From: Nitrospirota bacterium
GTDB lineage: Bacteria > Nitrospirota > Thermodesulfovibrionia > Thermodesulfovibrionales > Magnetobacteriaceae
DNA length: 47,365 bases
NCBI GenBank assembly: GCA_015233895.1
Contig: JADFXG010000022.1
Location: 1-47,365 of the forward strand
Reading direction: 5' to 3'
How positions within the stretch are numbered: the first letter of the stretch is position 1; the number at the start of each line of letters is the position of its first letter. The notes beneath the pieces are model-generated. The model had not been told where the DNA came from, ran no database searches, and worked only from the letters and a program-made list of their open reading frames with translations. Below, one piece after another: positions 1 through 7,772 of this stretch. Made by a program: the position numbers and the translations under genes.

Positions 1-127
1 GCTGCCTACCTGCCTGTGAAATAGACTCCATCACGGTACCTGGCGGCATTGGGAAAGTTTCCTGCCAAAAAACATTCTTAAAAAACAACTACTTTACACA
101 TCTGTCAGCAAACCTTTGACTCTTTGA
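1..127. repeat. Left copy of 127-bp terminal direct repeat (circular-assembly overlap)
   Basis: These bases are identical to the last 127 bases of the window. They are the 3' tail of the polysaccharide-deacetylase gene (its stop codon is at 117-119) plus eight further bases, so the gene that ends at 47357 and the gene that starts at 158 are neighbours on a circle. An exact overlap of 127 bases is what a de Bruijn assembler with k=127 leaves at the ends of a circular path. A real terminal repeat of a linear element is the alternative, but the plasmid-type rep and par genes make it less likely. Confidence 0.93.
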
Positions 128-152
128 CAGAAAAACAAAAATTTTATATACT
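124..152 (+). promoter_or_regulatory. Promoter of the 772-aa membrane protein gene
   Basis: A perfect TTGACA -35 box (124-129) is followed by a 17-base spacer and a TATACT -10 box (147-152). The -10 box ends five bases before the ATG at 158, so transcription should begin at or next to the start codon, predicting a leaderless mRNA. There is no ribosome binding site. The promoter begins only five bases after the deacetylase stop codon, across the circle junction. Confidence 0.65.
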
Positions 153-157
153 ACGCA

Positions 158-2476
158 ATGTTTCATAAAGGCCTTTCAAAGTTCAATACTTTCATAAAAA
201 ACACAGAGAAAACACAAAGCGCCGTTTTTACGGGGATTTTTTTGTTGATAACAGCAACTTTTAAATATGTTGACTTATTTAATAACTATTATGACAAAGC
301 TGGTTTTATATATACATTGTTTTGTTTCTTACGGGTCCTATTCATATTATATATAGGTTGGTTTTTTTACTTCACAGGAAAAAGCTGTTTATCTGACAAG
401 CTGAAGCTTGGCTACCTTAATACTTTTGTTATAGCATCTATTACAGGAGCTTCTGTTTTATCAATTATAATGTTTATTTTAGGGATTTTAAAACTATATT
501 ACATATCTATACTTTTAGTATTAATGACACCCGTCTATTTTATCTCTTACGGAAATTTCAGGAATTCCACATCTGGATTATTAAAGCGTGTAGTTACCCA
601 CATCCGTTTGGAAATAATGCCACAAAGCCGGATATTGTCTTATTTATTGCTTGCTCTTATATCTTACAGACTTATATACCTATTTTTTGCCTTTGGGATT
701 CAACCATCTTACGACCCTGGTCCGGTCAATCTTTATCTTAGATATTTTCTCAGTGTCATAAATAATCACGGCATAGTTTTAAATAATTATTTTACAATGT
801 TTTTTAATGCCAAGGGAACAGGACTAATTTATTTAATAGCCATTTTGGCTGATATTCAAACTATTCCATTAATAACCTTCTATTTCTACATAATGACTCT
901 GTTAATGCTATTTCTCTTAATTAAACGTTTTATAGGAAAAGACTATATTTTATGGACGCTGCTTGGACTGATAATTTTCCTGTCCTCCTACTGGATAAGC
1001 AACGACTACGATTCCCAAAAACCTCACATTATGGTAAATGCCTATTTCATGTTTATTATGTACATCTCAACGTTTATGTACACAGTATCGTTACACGACT
1101 TAAAGAAGTTTTTTTTCGTTTATACCATTAGTGGTTTAGCCGTTGTTATTATGTTACCCATGTCATTTCCGTTAGTGGTTTTTATTATTGGAATTCAGCT
1201 AATGTTATCGGTATTTTTCAAAAAATATCTTCAAATTAAATATATATTGTTTTCTATAATGATGATATGTTTTTGCTATGCAGCAGTACTTGCGTATAAT
1301 AATATTACATCGGGAGTTACGGATTTTAATCCAAGGATTTTATATTCTATACTTAGAAATGATGAGAAAATCAAGACATGGATAAGCCCGTCAATTCTGT
1401 CAATGGCAGCTACCGATTATACTGTCACAACACCATCCGATGATACTCCTAATACGCCGGCCCACACGAAAATGCTCAAAGAATTTTTATATGCAAACAA
1501 AATACTGTCTTTTATAAAATATATTATTTACGAGACATCGAAAATTCCGTTCTATTTATACCTTTTGCTCCTGGTTATAAGCATTTATTTATTTTCCGCA
1601 AAAAGAAAACAAACAGAACCTTACAAGCAAGTCATAATATATTCAAACTTACTGCTCCTTTTTGCACTTTTTGCAATCAAGGTGTCACATCCGCTGGAGG
1701 ATTCAATAGAAAGATTTCTCTTCATATCTTTAATATTTACAAGAGCCGTAATTCAAATATGGATATTTTACTCTATATACCACCTCAGCATGTATGTGTT
1801 AAAAAGCACCGAAAAAATTAAGCAAACAATGTTGTCACTTTTTATAGCAATGATTCTATTATTATATTCATCCCCTATTATTTACATTTTCCAATATCCT
1901 TTTAAGTATGGAATACTATACTGCATTGGTAAACTCAGCTATGAAGACTTTTACAACAGAGTTTTTGAATTAAGCTATAAATATGAAAACAATATACCTA
2001 ACGTCGAATCATGGGTGTATAATAAAATAGGTTCAGGCAACAAGATACTGGTATTAACTGCTAATATGATGGGAATTTATGTATCTCCGCGAAATAATTT
2101 TATTTTCGGTGAATATGTCTATACCTTCAATCAATATAAATACCATGATACAGTATTGTTCGGCAGCACAGGGAGTGCTGTCAAAATACTTAAAACCCTT
2201 GGCATTAACTATATCCTTGTTAATTTACATAATCCTCTCATTTTGCTCTCCGGCTTCGCTCCAGTTTTTAGCGCCGAGAGCATACGTGAAAATTTCACAA
2301 TTGTAGCTAATCGTGACCAACTATTTTTACTTAAGTTAAAAGCCCCTGAAGATATCGCTAATACCGATGGCTTTGCAAAAGTGTATGCCTCCATACTTGA
2401 GAGTAAAAAGACTCCTAAATACATAAGATGGCTCTACTACAATAAGATAAGAGAAGAGATTTTTAAAAAAAGGTAA
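158..2476 (+). CDS. Large polytopic membrane protein, putative GT-C-type glycosyltransferase
   Basis: The 772-residue protein has about a dozen hydrophobic segments over residues 20-590 and a soluble C-terminal part (about 600-740), the layout of lipid-carrier-dependent GT-C glycosyltransferases such as ArnT/PMT relatives. It is clearly paralogous to the minus-strand protein at 40428-42863: both share a NNYY loop near the start, an FYFTGK/FFYTGK-like segment, an NxHGI loop near residue 205, and a C-terminal segment ending in YILVNL or HFLINL. No GT-C catalytic acidic pair can be assigned with certainty; the SYDPGP loop near residue 190 is a candidate. It follows an ArnD-like gene directly, as arnT follows arnD in enterobacteria, which suggests it moves the deformylated aminosugar from polyprenyl phosphate to an acceptor. 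The family assignment is from architecture only. Confidence 0.7.
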   Translation: MFHKGLSKFNTFIKNTEKTQSAVFTGIFLLITATFKYVDLFNNYYDKAGFIYTLFCFLRVLFILYIGWFFYFTGKSCLSDKLKLGYLNTFVIASITGASVLSIIMFILGILKLYYISILLVLMTPVYFISYGNFRNSTSGLLKRVVTHIRLEIMPQSRILSYLLLALISYRLIYLFFAFGIQPSYDPGPVNLYLRYFLSVINNHGIVLNNYFTMFFNAKGTGLIYLIAILADIQTIPLITFYFYIMTLLMLFLLIKRFIGKDYILWTLLGLIIFLSSYWISNDYDSQKPHIMVNAYFMFIMYISTFMYTVSLHDLKKFFFVYTISGLAVVIMLPMSFPLVVFIIGIQLMLSVFFKKYLQIKYILFSIMMICFCYAAVLAYNNITSGVTDFNPRILYSILRNDEKIKTWISPSILSMAATDYTVTTPSDDTPNTPAHTKMLKEFLYANKILSFIKYIIYETSKIPFYLYLLLLVISIYLFSAKRKQTEPYKQVIIYSNLLLLFALFAIKVSHPLEDSIERFLFISLIFTRAVIQIWIFYSIYHLSMYVLKSTEKIKQTMLSLFIAMILLLYSSPIIYIFQYPFKYGILYCIGKLSYEDFYNRVFELSYKYENNIPNVESWVYNKIGSGNKILVLTANMMGIYVSPRNNFIFGEYVYTFNQYKYHDTVLFGSTGSAVKILKTLGINYILVNLHNPLILLSGFAPVFSAESIRENFTIVANRDQLFLLKLKAPEDIANTDGFAKVYASILESKKTPKYIRWLYYNKIREEIFKKR

Positions 2477-2521
2477 TTATAGTAAACCGTGTCATTTTCA
2501 TATAGCCACCACATGCCATGG

Positions 2522-2549
2522 TTGAATTAAAACCGAAAAATGATATAAT
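2522..2549 (+). promoter_or_regulatory. Promoter upstream of the DegT/radical SAM pair
   Basis: TTGAAT (2522-2527), a 16-base spacer and TATAAT (2544-2549), with a TGa extended -10 directly before it. It would drive the overlapping genes at 2588 and 3856. Transcription would start near 2556, leaving a leader of about 30 bases that includes a purine-rich ribosome binding site (2577-2587). Confidence 0.6.
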
Positions 2550-2587
2550 ATAGACAAAGTGCTACGACAAAAACACAGGGGGCAGGA

Positions 2588-3859
2588 TTGAAAGCTATTC
2601 CAAGAATAATGCCAACGCTTCCGGCAGCAGATCTCTTTAATATATTCAGGAATCTATCGAGGGACATTCCGGAGGAAGACGCCCAAAAAATAGTGTCTGG
2701 ATTTGAAACTAAATTTGCAGAGCGCTACGGTTTGCCCAGAGGTGTTGCCACAAGCAGGGCAAGGATGGCGTTATATTATTTATTGAAAAACATGGGGCTT
2801 AAACCAAACGGTGAGGTATTGATTTCTGCAATCCATGTTGCCGACTTTATAAATATAATTGCGCTTGCCGGTTTCAAACCGGTGGTGGTTGACCTTGCGC
2901 ATAACTCATATAACGTGGACTGCGACGATTTGGAAAGAAAGATTACAAAAAACAGTGTGCTCTTTCTGATGACATACTTATCGGGATATGTGCCCGATAT
3001 GGAAAGAATCGTGGAAATATCACAAAAGTACAAACTGCCGTTTATTGAGGATTGCTCACAGGCGTTGGATTCTTACTATAAAGGACAGAGGCTAGGAACA
3101 TTCGGGGTGGCGGCTATTTTTAGCTTAAGCTTATTTAAATCCGTAACCACTTTATTTGGAGGAATGCTTATCAGCCGCAATGAAACACTACTATCGGACA
3201 TACGACAAGATGTAAAATCACTGAAACCGCCTCCGAAACAACTTTTAGTTAATGAAGCAATTAAAAACGTTGTATTAAAAATAGTGATCAGCAATCCATT
3301 GTTCAGTGCCGTGGTATTTCCCCTTATGAGGTGGACACTGCCCGTGGCTGATTATTTTTCAAAATATCAGAAATCAAATAAACAGGTGTTCTTAAGAGAT
3401 AAAATACCGGATGAATTTCTTGTCCAATACACATGGCAGCAGGCAATAACTGGTTTAAGCCAGTTGAAAACTCTTGATAAAAGGGAGAGGAAAAGAAAAG
3501 AAAATGCCCTATATTTATATGATAATATAGTTTCGGACCGTAACGTTGCCGTCCCTGCACTGGTAAAAGACAGCGAGAATTCATTCTGGTTGTTTCCAGT
3601 TATCGTTAACTCTCCCAATGAATTCAGAGCGTTTCTAGCTAAGACTGCAATAGACAGTTCAAAGTTTCTCCTTAGCCTTCTTTGTGAGGAAAAGGTATTT
3701 TCACACTTCAAATTCAACAGCGATAATGCAAGGGAATTAAAACAAAAAACTGTTTTCGTCCCGATGTACAGCGTCCTTTCAAAGGCACAGACAGAAAGAA
3801 TAGCTCAGGCAATAAAAAAATATCAGGCAATAAACGGCTCCAATAACGATAACAGATGA
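2588..3859 (+). CDS. DegT/DnrJ/EryC1/StrS-family PLP aminotransferase
   Basis: This is a fold-type I, PLP-dependent sugar aminotransferase-like protein of 423 residues. The expected landmarks are present: the PLP-contacting acidic residue in the IEDCSQ motif (D155) and the probable Schiff-base lysine K184 in SLFKSVTTLFGG. The start is a TTG behind a purine-rich GGGGGCAGGA sequence, because no ATG lies near the ribosome binding site. It overlaps the next gene by four bases (ATGA), so it is translationally coupled to a radical SAM enzyme. Likely role: making an aminosugar or acting on a keto-sugar in the plasmid's glycan pathway. It is longer and more divergent than the second DegT protein at 15022, so the two probably act on different intermediates. 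Confidence 0.85.
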   Translation: MKAIPRIMPTLPAADLFNIFRNLSRDIPEEDAQKIVSGFETKFAERYGLPRGVATSRARMALYYLLKNMGLKPNGEVLISAIHVADFINIIALAGFKPVVVDLAHNSYNVDCDDLERKITKNSVLFLMTYLSGYVPDMERIVEISQKYKLPFIEDCSQALDSYYKGQRLGTFGVAAIFSLSLFKSVTTLFGGMLISRNETLLSDIRQDVKSLKPPPKQLLVNEAIKNVVLKIVISNPLFSAVVFPLMRWTLPVADYFSKYQKSNKQVFLRDKIPDEFLVQYTWQQAITGLSQLKTLDKRERKRKENALYLYDNIVSDRNVAVPALVKDSENSFWLFPVIVNSPNEFRAFLAKTAIDSSKFLLSLLCEEKVFSHFKFNSDNARELKQKTVFVPMYSVLSKAQTERIAQAIKKYQAINGSNNDNR

Positions 3860-4989
3860 GAAAAGGGCAGGATTTTTTAAAAAAAGTTTTCCCCTTCGAT
3901 ATAGATATAACGGCTGTTAGGTTTGGTTTTGCATCTTTTATTAATGTTCTTTATACAAGGCTTTTCAATATTGCCTCTCCAAAGGCCCCACCCTTACTGA
4001 CATGGATTACAACGTTTGATTGCAATGCCTATTGTAAATTTTGTGCCACCCATAAGGTAAAACATAGTTGTCAGGAATCTGTCCCATACGAGAAGTTAAT
4101 TAAAACAGCCCATGAAATAGGCAAAGCAGGTACATTTGTCGTAGGCTTCAGCGGCGGTGAGGTGTTGATGTGCCACTATCTCTTTGATGTAATCAAAGTG
4201 TTACATTCCTATGGCGTCAAGACCTATATTGTTACAAACGGCTTGCTTCTCAGAGAAAAAGCTGACGAGATACTACAAAGCAAGGTAGAGCTTGTTGTTG
4301 TCAGCATCGATAGCAGCACTGCAGAGGAACATGATAATTTCAGGGGTTTTCCCGGCCTCTATGAAAAATTGCTGGATGGTATACAATACATCAGAAGTAA
4401 ACGGGAAAACTCTGTTCCATTAATAAAAGCCACAACGATATTAAATAAAAAAAATATTCCTAAAATAAATGTTATCCTCGATGATCTAAAAGCCTTCACA
4501 GACACTCAGTCACTCCAACCTATAGTAACCGGTTACCATGAAAACAGCCCTCACAGCAAAGCAGAAGAAGGGATAACCTCTTTCATGTTTCAACCTGAAG
4601 ACAGGCCGCAACTTCAACATTATATAAATGAACTAATAAAAAACCATCCTGATTTTAACAGTTATTATTTCAGGCAAATTCCAACATATTACTTCGACCG
4701 TGAAAGGCTTCTTGAAATTCAATGCTGGTCTCCGTTTTTCAGGATGATGATTATGCCAAACGGCGATGTAGTTCACTGCCTTGCTAACCCAAAGTACCCC
4801 CCAATCGGTAATATTAAAGATTCCACAATTATGGAAATATGGAACAGCAGAGAAATGTTCAGACAACGCGAGGAAATACGTTTACATAAAAACAACTGTA
4901 TCTGTTGGACCCAGGACGCCTCTTTCAATCAACTTATACATAACATCCCTCTATTTAACAGAATTCCGGTCTTTAAAAAACACAAGTAG
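3856..4989 (+). CDS. Radical SAM protein with SPASM/twitch-like tail
   Basis: The CxxxCxxC cluster that binds the SAM-cleaving [4Fe-4S] centre is at C56, C60 and C63 (CNAYCKFC), followed by a GGE-type motif (SGGEVL) and the alternating strands of the partial TIM barrel. The C-terminal third has further cysteines (around the QCWSPF, HCLAN and NNCICW stretches) and the IMPNGDVVHC pattern, typical of an auxiliary-cluster SPASM or twitch domain. Such enzymes act on peptides, sugars or cofactors; the substrate here is unknown. It is coupled to the DegT aminotransferase by an ATGA overlap, so sugar chemistry (deoxygenation or epimerisation) is a reasonable guess. It has no leader peptide gene beside it, which argues against a RiPP role. 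Confidence 0.85.
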   Translation: MRKGQDFLKKVFPFDIDITAVRFGFASFINVLYTRLFNIASPKAPPLLTWITTFDCNAYCKFCATHKVKHSCQESVPYEKLIKTAHEIGKAGTFVVGFSGGEVLMCHYLFDVIKVLHSYGVKTYIVTNGLLLREKADEILQSKVELVVVSIDSSTAEEHDNFRGFPGLYEKLLDGIQYIRSKRENSVPLIKATTILNKKNIPKINVILDDLKAFTDTQSLQPIVTGYHENSPHSKAEEGITSFMFQPEDRPQLQHYINELIKNHPDFNSYYFRQIPTYYFDRERLLEIQCWSPFFRMMIMPNGDVVHCLANPKYPPIGNIKDSTIMEIWNSREMFRQREEIRLHKNNCICWTQDASFNQLIHNIPLFNRIPVFKKHK

Positions 4990-5130
4990 AGTAAGCCGGT
5001 TATCAGAACCTCGGATAAAATTGACAGATGGGCATTATGAATAGTATGGGTTTTTCTACAACAAACACGTATCTTTAAATTTAGTTTTTAATCTTTGTAC
5101 TTTACAAAAAAATAATAATTGTTCTCATTG

Positions 5131-5166
5131 GTTTTTATTGTTTTAAGTGTTTTTATTGTTTTAAAT
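5131..5166. repeat. Two tandem AT-rich 18-mers, probable DNA-unwinding element
   Basis: The 18-base units at 5131-5148 and 5149-5166 differ at one base (GTTTTTATTGTTTTAAGT and its near copy). They lie about 50 bases before the iterons in a T-rich strand. Tandem AT-rich repeats beside iterons are where the duplex opens in origins such as those of P1, F and RK2. The role here is inferred from position and composition. Confidence 0.6.
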
Positions 5167-5213
5167 GTTTTCGGTTGATGTAAACCTGCATGGATACAAG
5201 GTTTAAGTGGTTG

Positions 5214-5318
5214 AACTATCCCATATCCGTACCTAACTATCCCATATCCGTACCTAACTATCCCATATCCGTACCTAACTATCCCATATCCGTACCTAAC
5301 TATCCCATATCCGTACCT
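5214..5318. repeat. Five perfect 21-bp iterons
   Basis: Five identical, directly adjacent 21-base units start at 5214, 5235, 5256, 5277 and 5298; each contains ACTATCCCATATCCG. The 21-base period is two helical turns, so all copies face the same side of the DNA, as expected for cooperative binding of the Rep initiator encoded just downstream. A degenerate sixth unit (5319-5328) merges into the rep operator. Because 21 is a multiple of three, the minus strand is open through the array, which creates a spurious repetitive reading frame. Confidence 0.93.
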
Positions 5319-5360
5319 AATTATCCCTCTTGACATTGCATAGGGATAGTAGTATATAAT
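5319..5360 (+). promoter_or_regulatory. rep promoter with half-iteron inverted-repeat operator
   Basis: A perfect TTGACA (5330-5335) pairs with TATAAT at 5355-5360 (19-base spacer) or TATATA at 5353-5358 (17-base spacer). Two inverted copies of the iteron core flank the -35 box: TATCCCT (5322-5328) and AGGGATA (5342-5348); the second extends to the reverse complement of ACTATCCC. This is the layout used by R6K pi, F RepE and pPS10 RepA, where Rep dimers repress their own gene at an inverted repeat and monomers bind iterons to start replication. Confidence 0.75.
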
Positions 5361-5365
5361 TTATT

Positions 5366-6640
5366 ATGTCCGAGAGCTATGATAAGAACCTTATAACAAA
5401 ATCTAACAGACTTGTTGAAGCCCGCTATAAATTAACAGTGAATGAACAAAAATTAATTCTGTGGCTAATATCTAAGATAGAGCCAGACGATGAGGACTTT
5501 AAAATTTATACGTTAAAGATAACTGAATTTATGGACATGTTGGGGATTGAACATAAGGGAACTTATGCTGAGGTGCAAGAAATAACCTATAGGCTCATGG
5601 AAAAAGTTTTACAAATAAAAGAACCGGCTGGATTATTGCAGATAGCGTGGTTTTCATCGGCACAGTATTTTGATGGGAAAGGTTATGTTGAACTGGAATT
5701 TTCACCAAAATTAAAACCGTATCTCTTAGGACTGAAGGAACGATTTTTAAGTTACCGGCTACAAAATGTCATTCAATTAAAAAGCTCATATTCTATTAGA
5801 ATTTACGAGTTGTTAAAGCAATATGAAAAAATTGGTACACGGATTTTCAAAATATCCGAATTTAAAAAAATGTTAGGGTTGGGCAATGAATATCCGTTAT
5901 ATAGTCACTTTAAGGAAAGGGTTATAACTGTTGCTCAAAAAGAGCTTAAAGTCCAAACTGACATTAGTTTTGAGTTTAGAGAGATTAAACTTGCCCGGAA
6001 AGTAACTGAAATAGAGTTTTTAATTATCAAAAATGAAAAGGTGATCAGAAATGGTAAGCAAGTGTCTGCCGATCCTATAGAAAAGACCATATTCAAATTA
6101 GAATATTATGAGAAAAATCTTTTTGATAAATTGCAGAAATATTACCAATTATCTCGTGAGCAAGCTCATGATGTCGTAATACGTATTTTGCCACAAATGG
6201 ATAAAGAGTATATAGAGGGATTGCTAAATTACTGTTCTGGTTACTATGAAAAAAAGAAAAAGGAAAATATTAATGTCCACTTAGGAGCAATCACATGGAA
6301 AGCCTTACAAGAAGGATGGCAACCACAACAGAGCTTATTTGACATTGAAAGTAAAGAGAAAGAACATGCAGAACTGAAAAGACAAGCAGAGACCAAACGT
6401 AAAGAAAAAGAAAAACACGATAAAGAAATCCGCATCAAAGAACAAATTTACGAAGCTATTGAAAATCTTACACCAGAAGATAAATCAGAAATAGAGGAGG
6501 AATTTCCAAAATGGCTAAAAATAAATAATCCCTATAATTATAATAATAAATATCAACCGGACATGAGCTATGACATAATAAAGACAAGAATAAAAATAGA
6601 TTTATATCATTTTATGAGAGAAAAATTAATACACGAATGA
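5366..6640 (+). CDS. rep: Rep_3-family replication initiator protein
   Basis: The 424-residue protein opens with the hallmark of the Rep_3/RepB initiator family: a KSNRLVEARYKLTVNEQKL segment near residue 12, followed by two winged-helix domains (about 10-120 and 125-230; IRIYELLKQYEKIG and FKKMLGLG are characteristic). It binds the adjacent iterons and opens the origin. Residues about 330-385 are rich in Lys and Glu with heptad character, probably a coiled coil, so the protein is longer than the usual 250-330 residues of the family. The ATG at 5366 lies five bases after the -10 box with no ribosome binding site, so the mRNA is predicted to be leaderless. It is probably autoregulated through the operator. 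Confidence 0.93.
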   Translation: MSESYDKNLITKSNRLVEARYKLTVNEQKLILWLISKIEPDDEDFKIYTLKITEFMDMLGIEHKGTYAEVQEITYRLMEKVLQIKEPAGLLQIAWFSSAQYFDGKGYVELEFSPKLKPYLLGLKERFLSYRLQNVIQLKSSYSIRIYELLKQYEKIGTRIFKISEFKKMLGLGNEYPLYSHFKERVITVAQKELKVQTDISFEFREIKLARKVTEIEFLIIKNEKVIRNGKQVSADPIEKTIFKLEYYEKNLFDKLQKYYQLSREQAHDVVIRILPQMDKEYIEGLLNYCSGYYEKKKKENINVHLGAITWKALQEGWQPQQSLFDIESKEKEHAELKRQAETKRKEKEKHDKEIRIKEQIYEAIENLTPEDKSEIEEEFPKWLKINNPYNYNNKYQPDMSYDIIKTRIKIDLYHFMREKLIHE

Positions 6641-6956
6641 GCTTAGGAAATCAGAGGGAAAGGAAATATTCAATAAACAGTGTCAAGTCTGAAATCACCT
6701 TAAGCTGAGATACAGTTTGGCTCCGGTTTCTTAAGTGCTGGTTCTATTTCTCAGAACAGGGGCATCCCACCATGAGGATTATCGAAAGCATGGGCCTCCT
6801 TATGGCGAATATTTTGATATGGCTGCTCATAAAGATATTTATCCTGAATTTGCTCGTTTATAGGTTGAACTTGTTTTAACCGAAACAGATTGACTTATAC
6901 TATAATATTGTGTACACTATAAATACTATATTGGCTTTTTAGGAATAACTACTATA
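6641..6956. other. Gap between rep and resolvase: possible gene remnant and res-like region
   Basis: No intact gene is visible. In one plus-strand frame (6735-6863) a short open stretch ends at a TAG (6861-6863) and contains EDYRKHGPPYGEYFDMA, which has coding-like composition but no start or ribosome binding site; it may be the 3' end of a lost gene. Nearer the resolvase there is a perfect 8-bp palindrome GTGTACAC (6910-6917) within AT-rich flanks, a possible recombination or operator site. A TTGACT at 6890-6895 has no well-spaced -10 box. All these readings are tentative. Confidence 0.35.
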
Positions 6957-7622
6957 ATGGAAGATAGTCAAAGCAAAAACGATAAAGGAACTCAACCACA
7001 ATTTAGAAATAAAACAGTTGCGTACCTGCGAGTATCTACAGGCCAGCAAGACCTCAATAATCAAAAATTGGAACTTCATGAATATGCCCACAAACACAAC
7101 TTCAAGATTGATGAATTCTTTGAAGTTGAAGTGTCTTCTCGCAAATCAACTAAAGATAGAAAAATTGACAAACTCCTTGAGTATTTACAAGAAGGAGATT
7201 TTCTGATAGTCACAGAATTATCACGGTTGGGACGGAGTGTTGGGCAAATAATTCAAATCATTGATGCACTTATTAAGACAAACGTCAAGTTTCTTGCTGT
7301 TAAGGAATCCATCCAAATAAATGGCAAACAGGACATTCAGACGAAGACTATGATTACGATGTTCGCCTTGTTTGCTGAAATTGAAAGGGATTTAATATCT
7401 GAAAGGACAAAACAAGGGCTTTATGCTGCAAGAGAGAAAGGAAGGTTGATAGGACGCCCTAAAGGAACTGGTACGTCTAGGCTCGATGGGTTTAAGCCTG
7501 AAATCGAAGCTTTGTTAAACAATGGGAGCACTAAATCATTTATCGCTAAAAGATACAAAACTTCTCTTAATAACCTTTATAAATGGATGAAAAAGCATAA
7601 AATCCCATTAAGGCCAGGTTAG
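6957..7622 (+). CDS. Serine recombinase (resolvase/invertase family)
   Basis: A 221-residue small serine recombinase. The catalytic serine is S27 in YLRVSTGQQDL, the conserved arginines are in the ELSRLGRS motif, the long E-helix region holds FALFAEIERDLISERT, and a GRPKG linker leads to a C-terminal helix-turn-helix (residues about 185-217). Between rep and cargo its most likely job is resolving plasmid multimers into monomers at a nearby res site, which aids stable inheritance; DNA inversion is an alternative. About 15 residues before the catalytic domain form a short polar N-terminal extension. The ribosome binding site is weak (AGGAA about 12 bases upstream). Confidence 0.92.
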   Translation: MEDSQSKNDKGTQPQFRNKTVAYLRVSTGQQDLNNQKLELHEYAHKHNFKIDEFFEVEVSSRKSTKDRKIDKLLEYLQEGDFLIVTELSRLGRSVGQIIQIIDALIKTNVKFLAVKESIQINGKQDIQTKTMITMFALFAEIERDLISERTKQGLYAAREKGRLIGRPKGTGTSRLDGFKPEIEALLNNGSTKSFIAKRYKTSLNNLYKWMKKHKIPLRPG

Positions 7623-7772
7623 TTGCCTACTCCATTTATTAATCAGGGTTTACAGCTGTTTTCCGCCTCCAGCTTTAGGGCTTCTAAAAGTACAATAATC
7701 TCGGATGTTAAAAATGCCCGTAACCGTACTGAATTCAAGGATCTGTGCTCTAAAACATATGACAGATTTACC

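Larger units (their letters stand above)
5050..5365. other. Replication origin region (oriV)
   Basis: This stretch between the radical SAM gene and rep has the parts of an iteron-type plasmid origin in order: an AT-rich segment with tandem 18-mers (5131-5166), five 21-bp iterons (5214-5318), a degenerate half-iteron, and the rep promoter with its operator (5319-5360). I could not find a convincing DnaA box (TTATNCACA) on either strand here, so host DnaA dependence is unresolved. Confidence 0.8.

Noticed and set aside
5021-5047. Possible promoter TTGACA/TAGTAT reading into the origin
   Set aside because: The spacer is only 15 bases and no RNA gene or terminator is visible downstream.
5088-5336. 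Minus-strand ORF of 82 codons with IVRYGYG repeats
   Set aside because: It is the 21-bp iteron array read as seven-codon repeats, in the origin region, with no ribosome binding site.
7623-7772. Minus-strand open frame in the gap after the resolvase (ending near 7643)
   Set aside because: About 40 codons, no start codon or ribosome binding site, and it overlaps the end of the radical SAM gene out of frame; not enough to call a gene.
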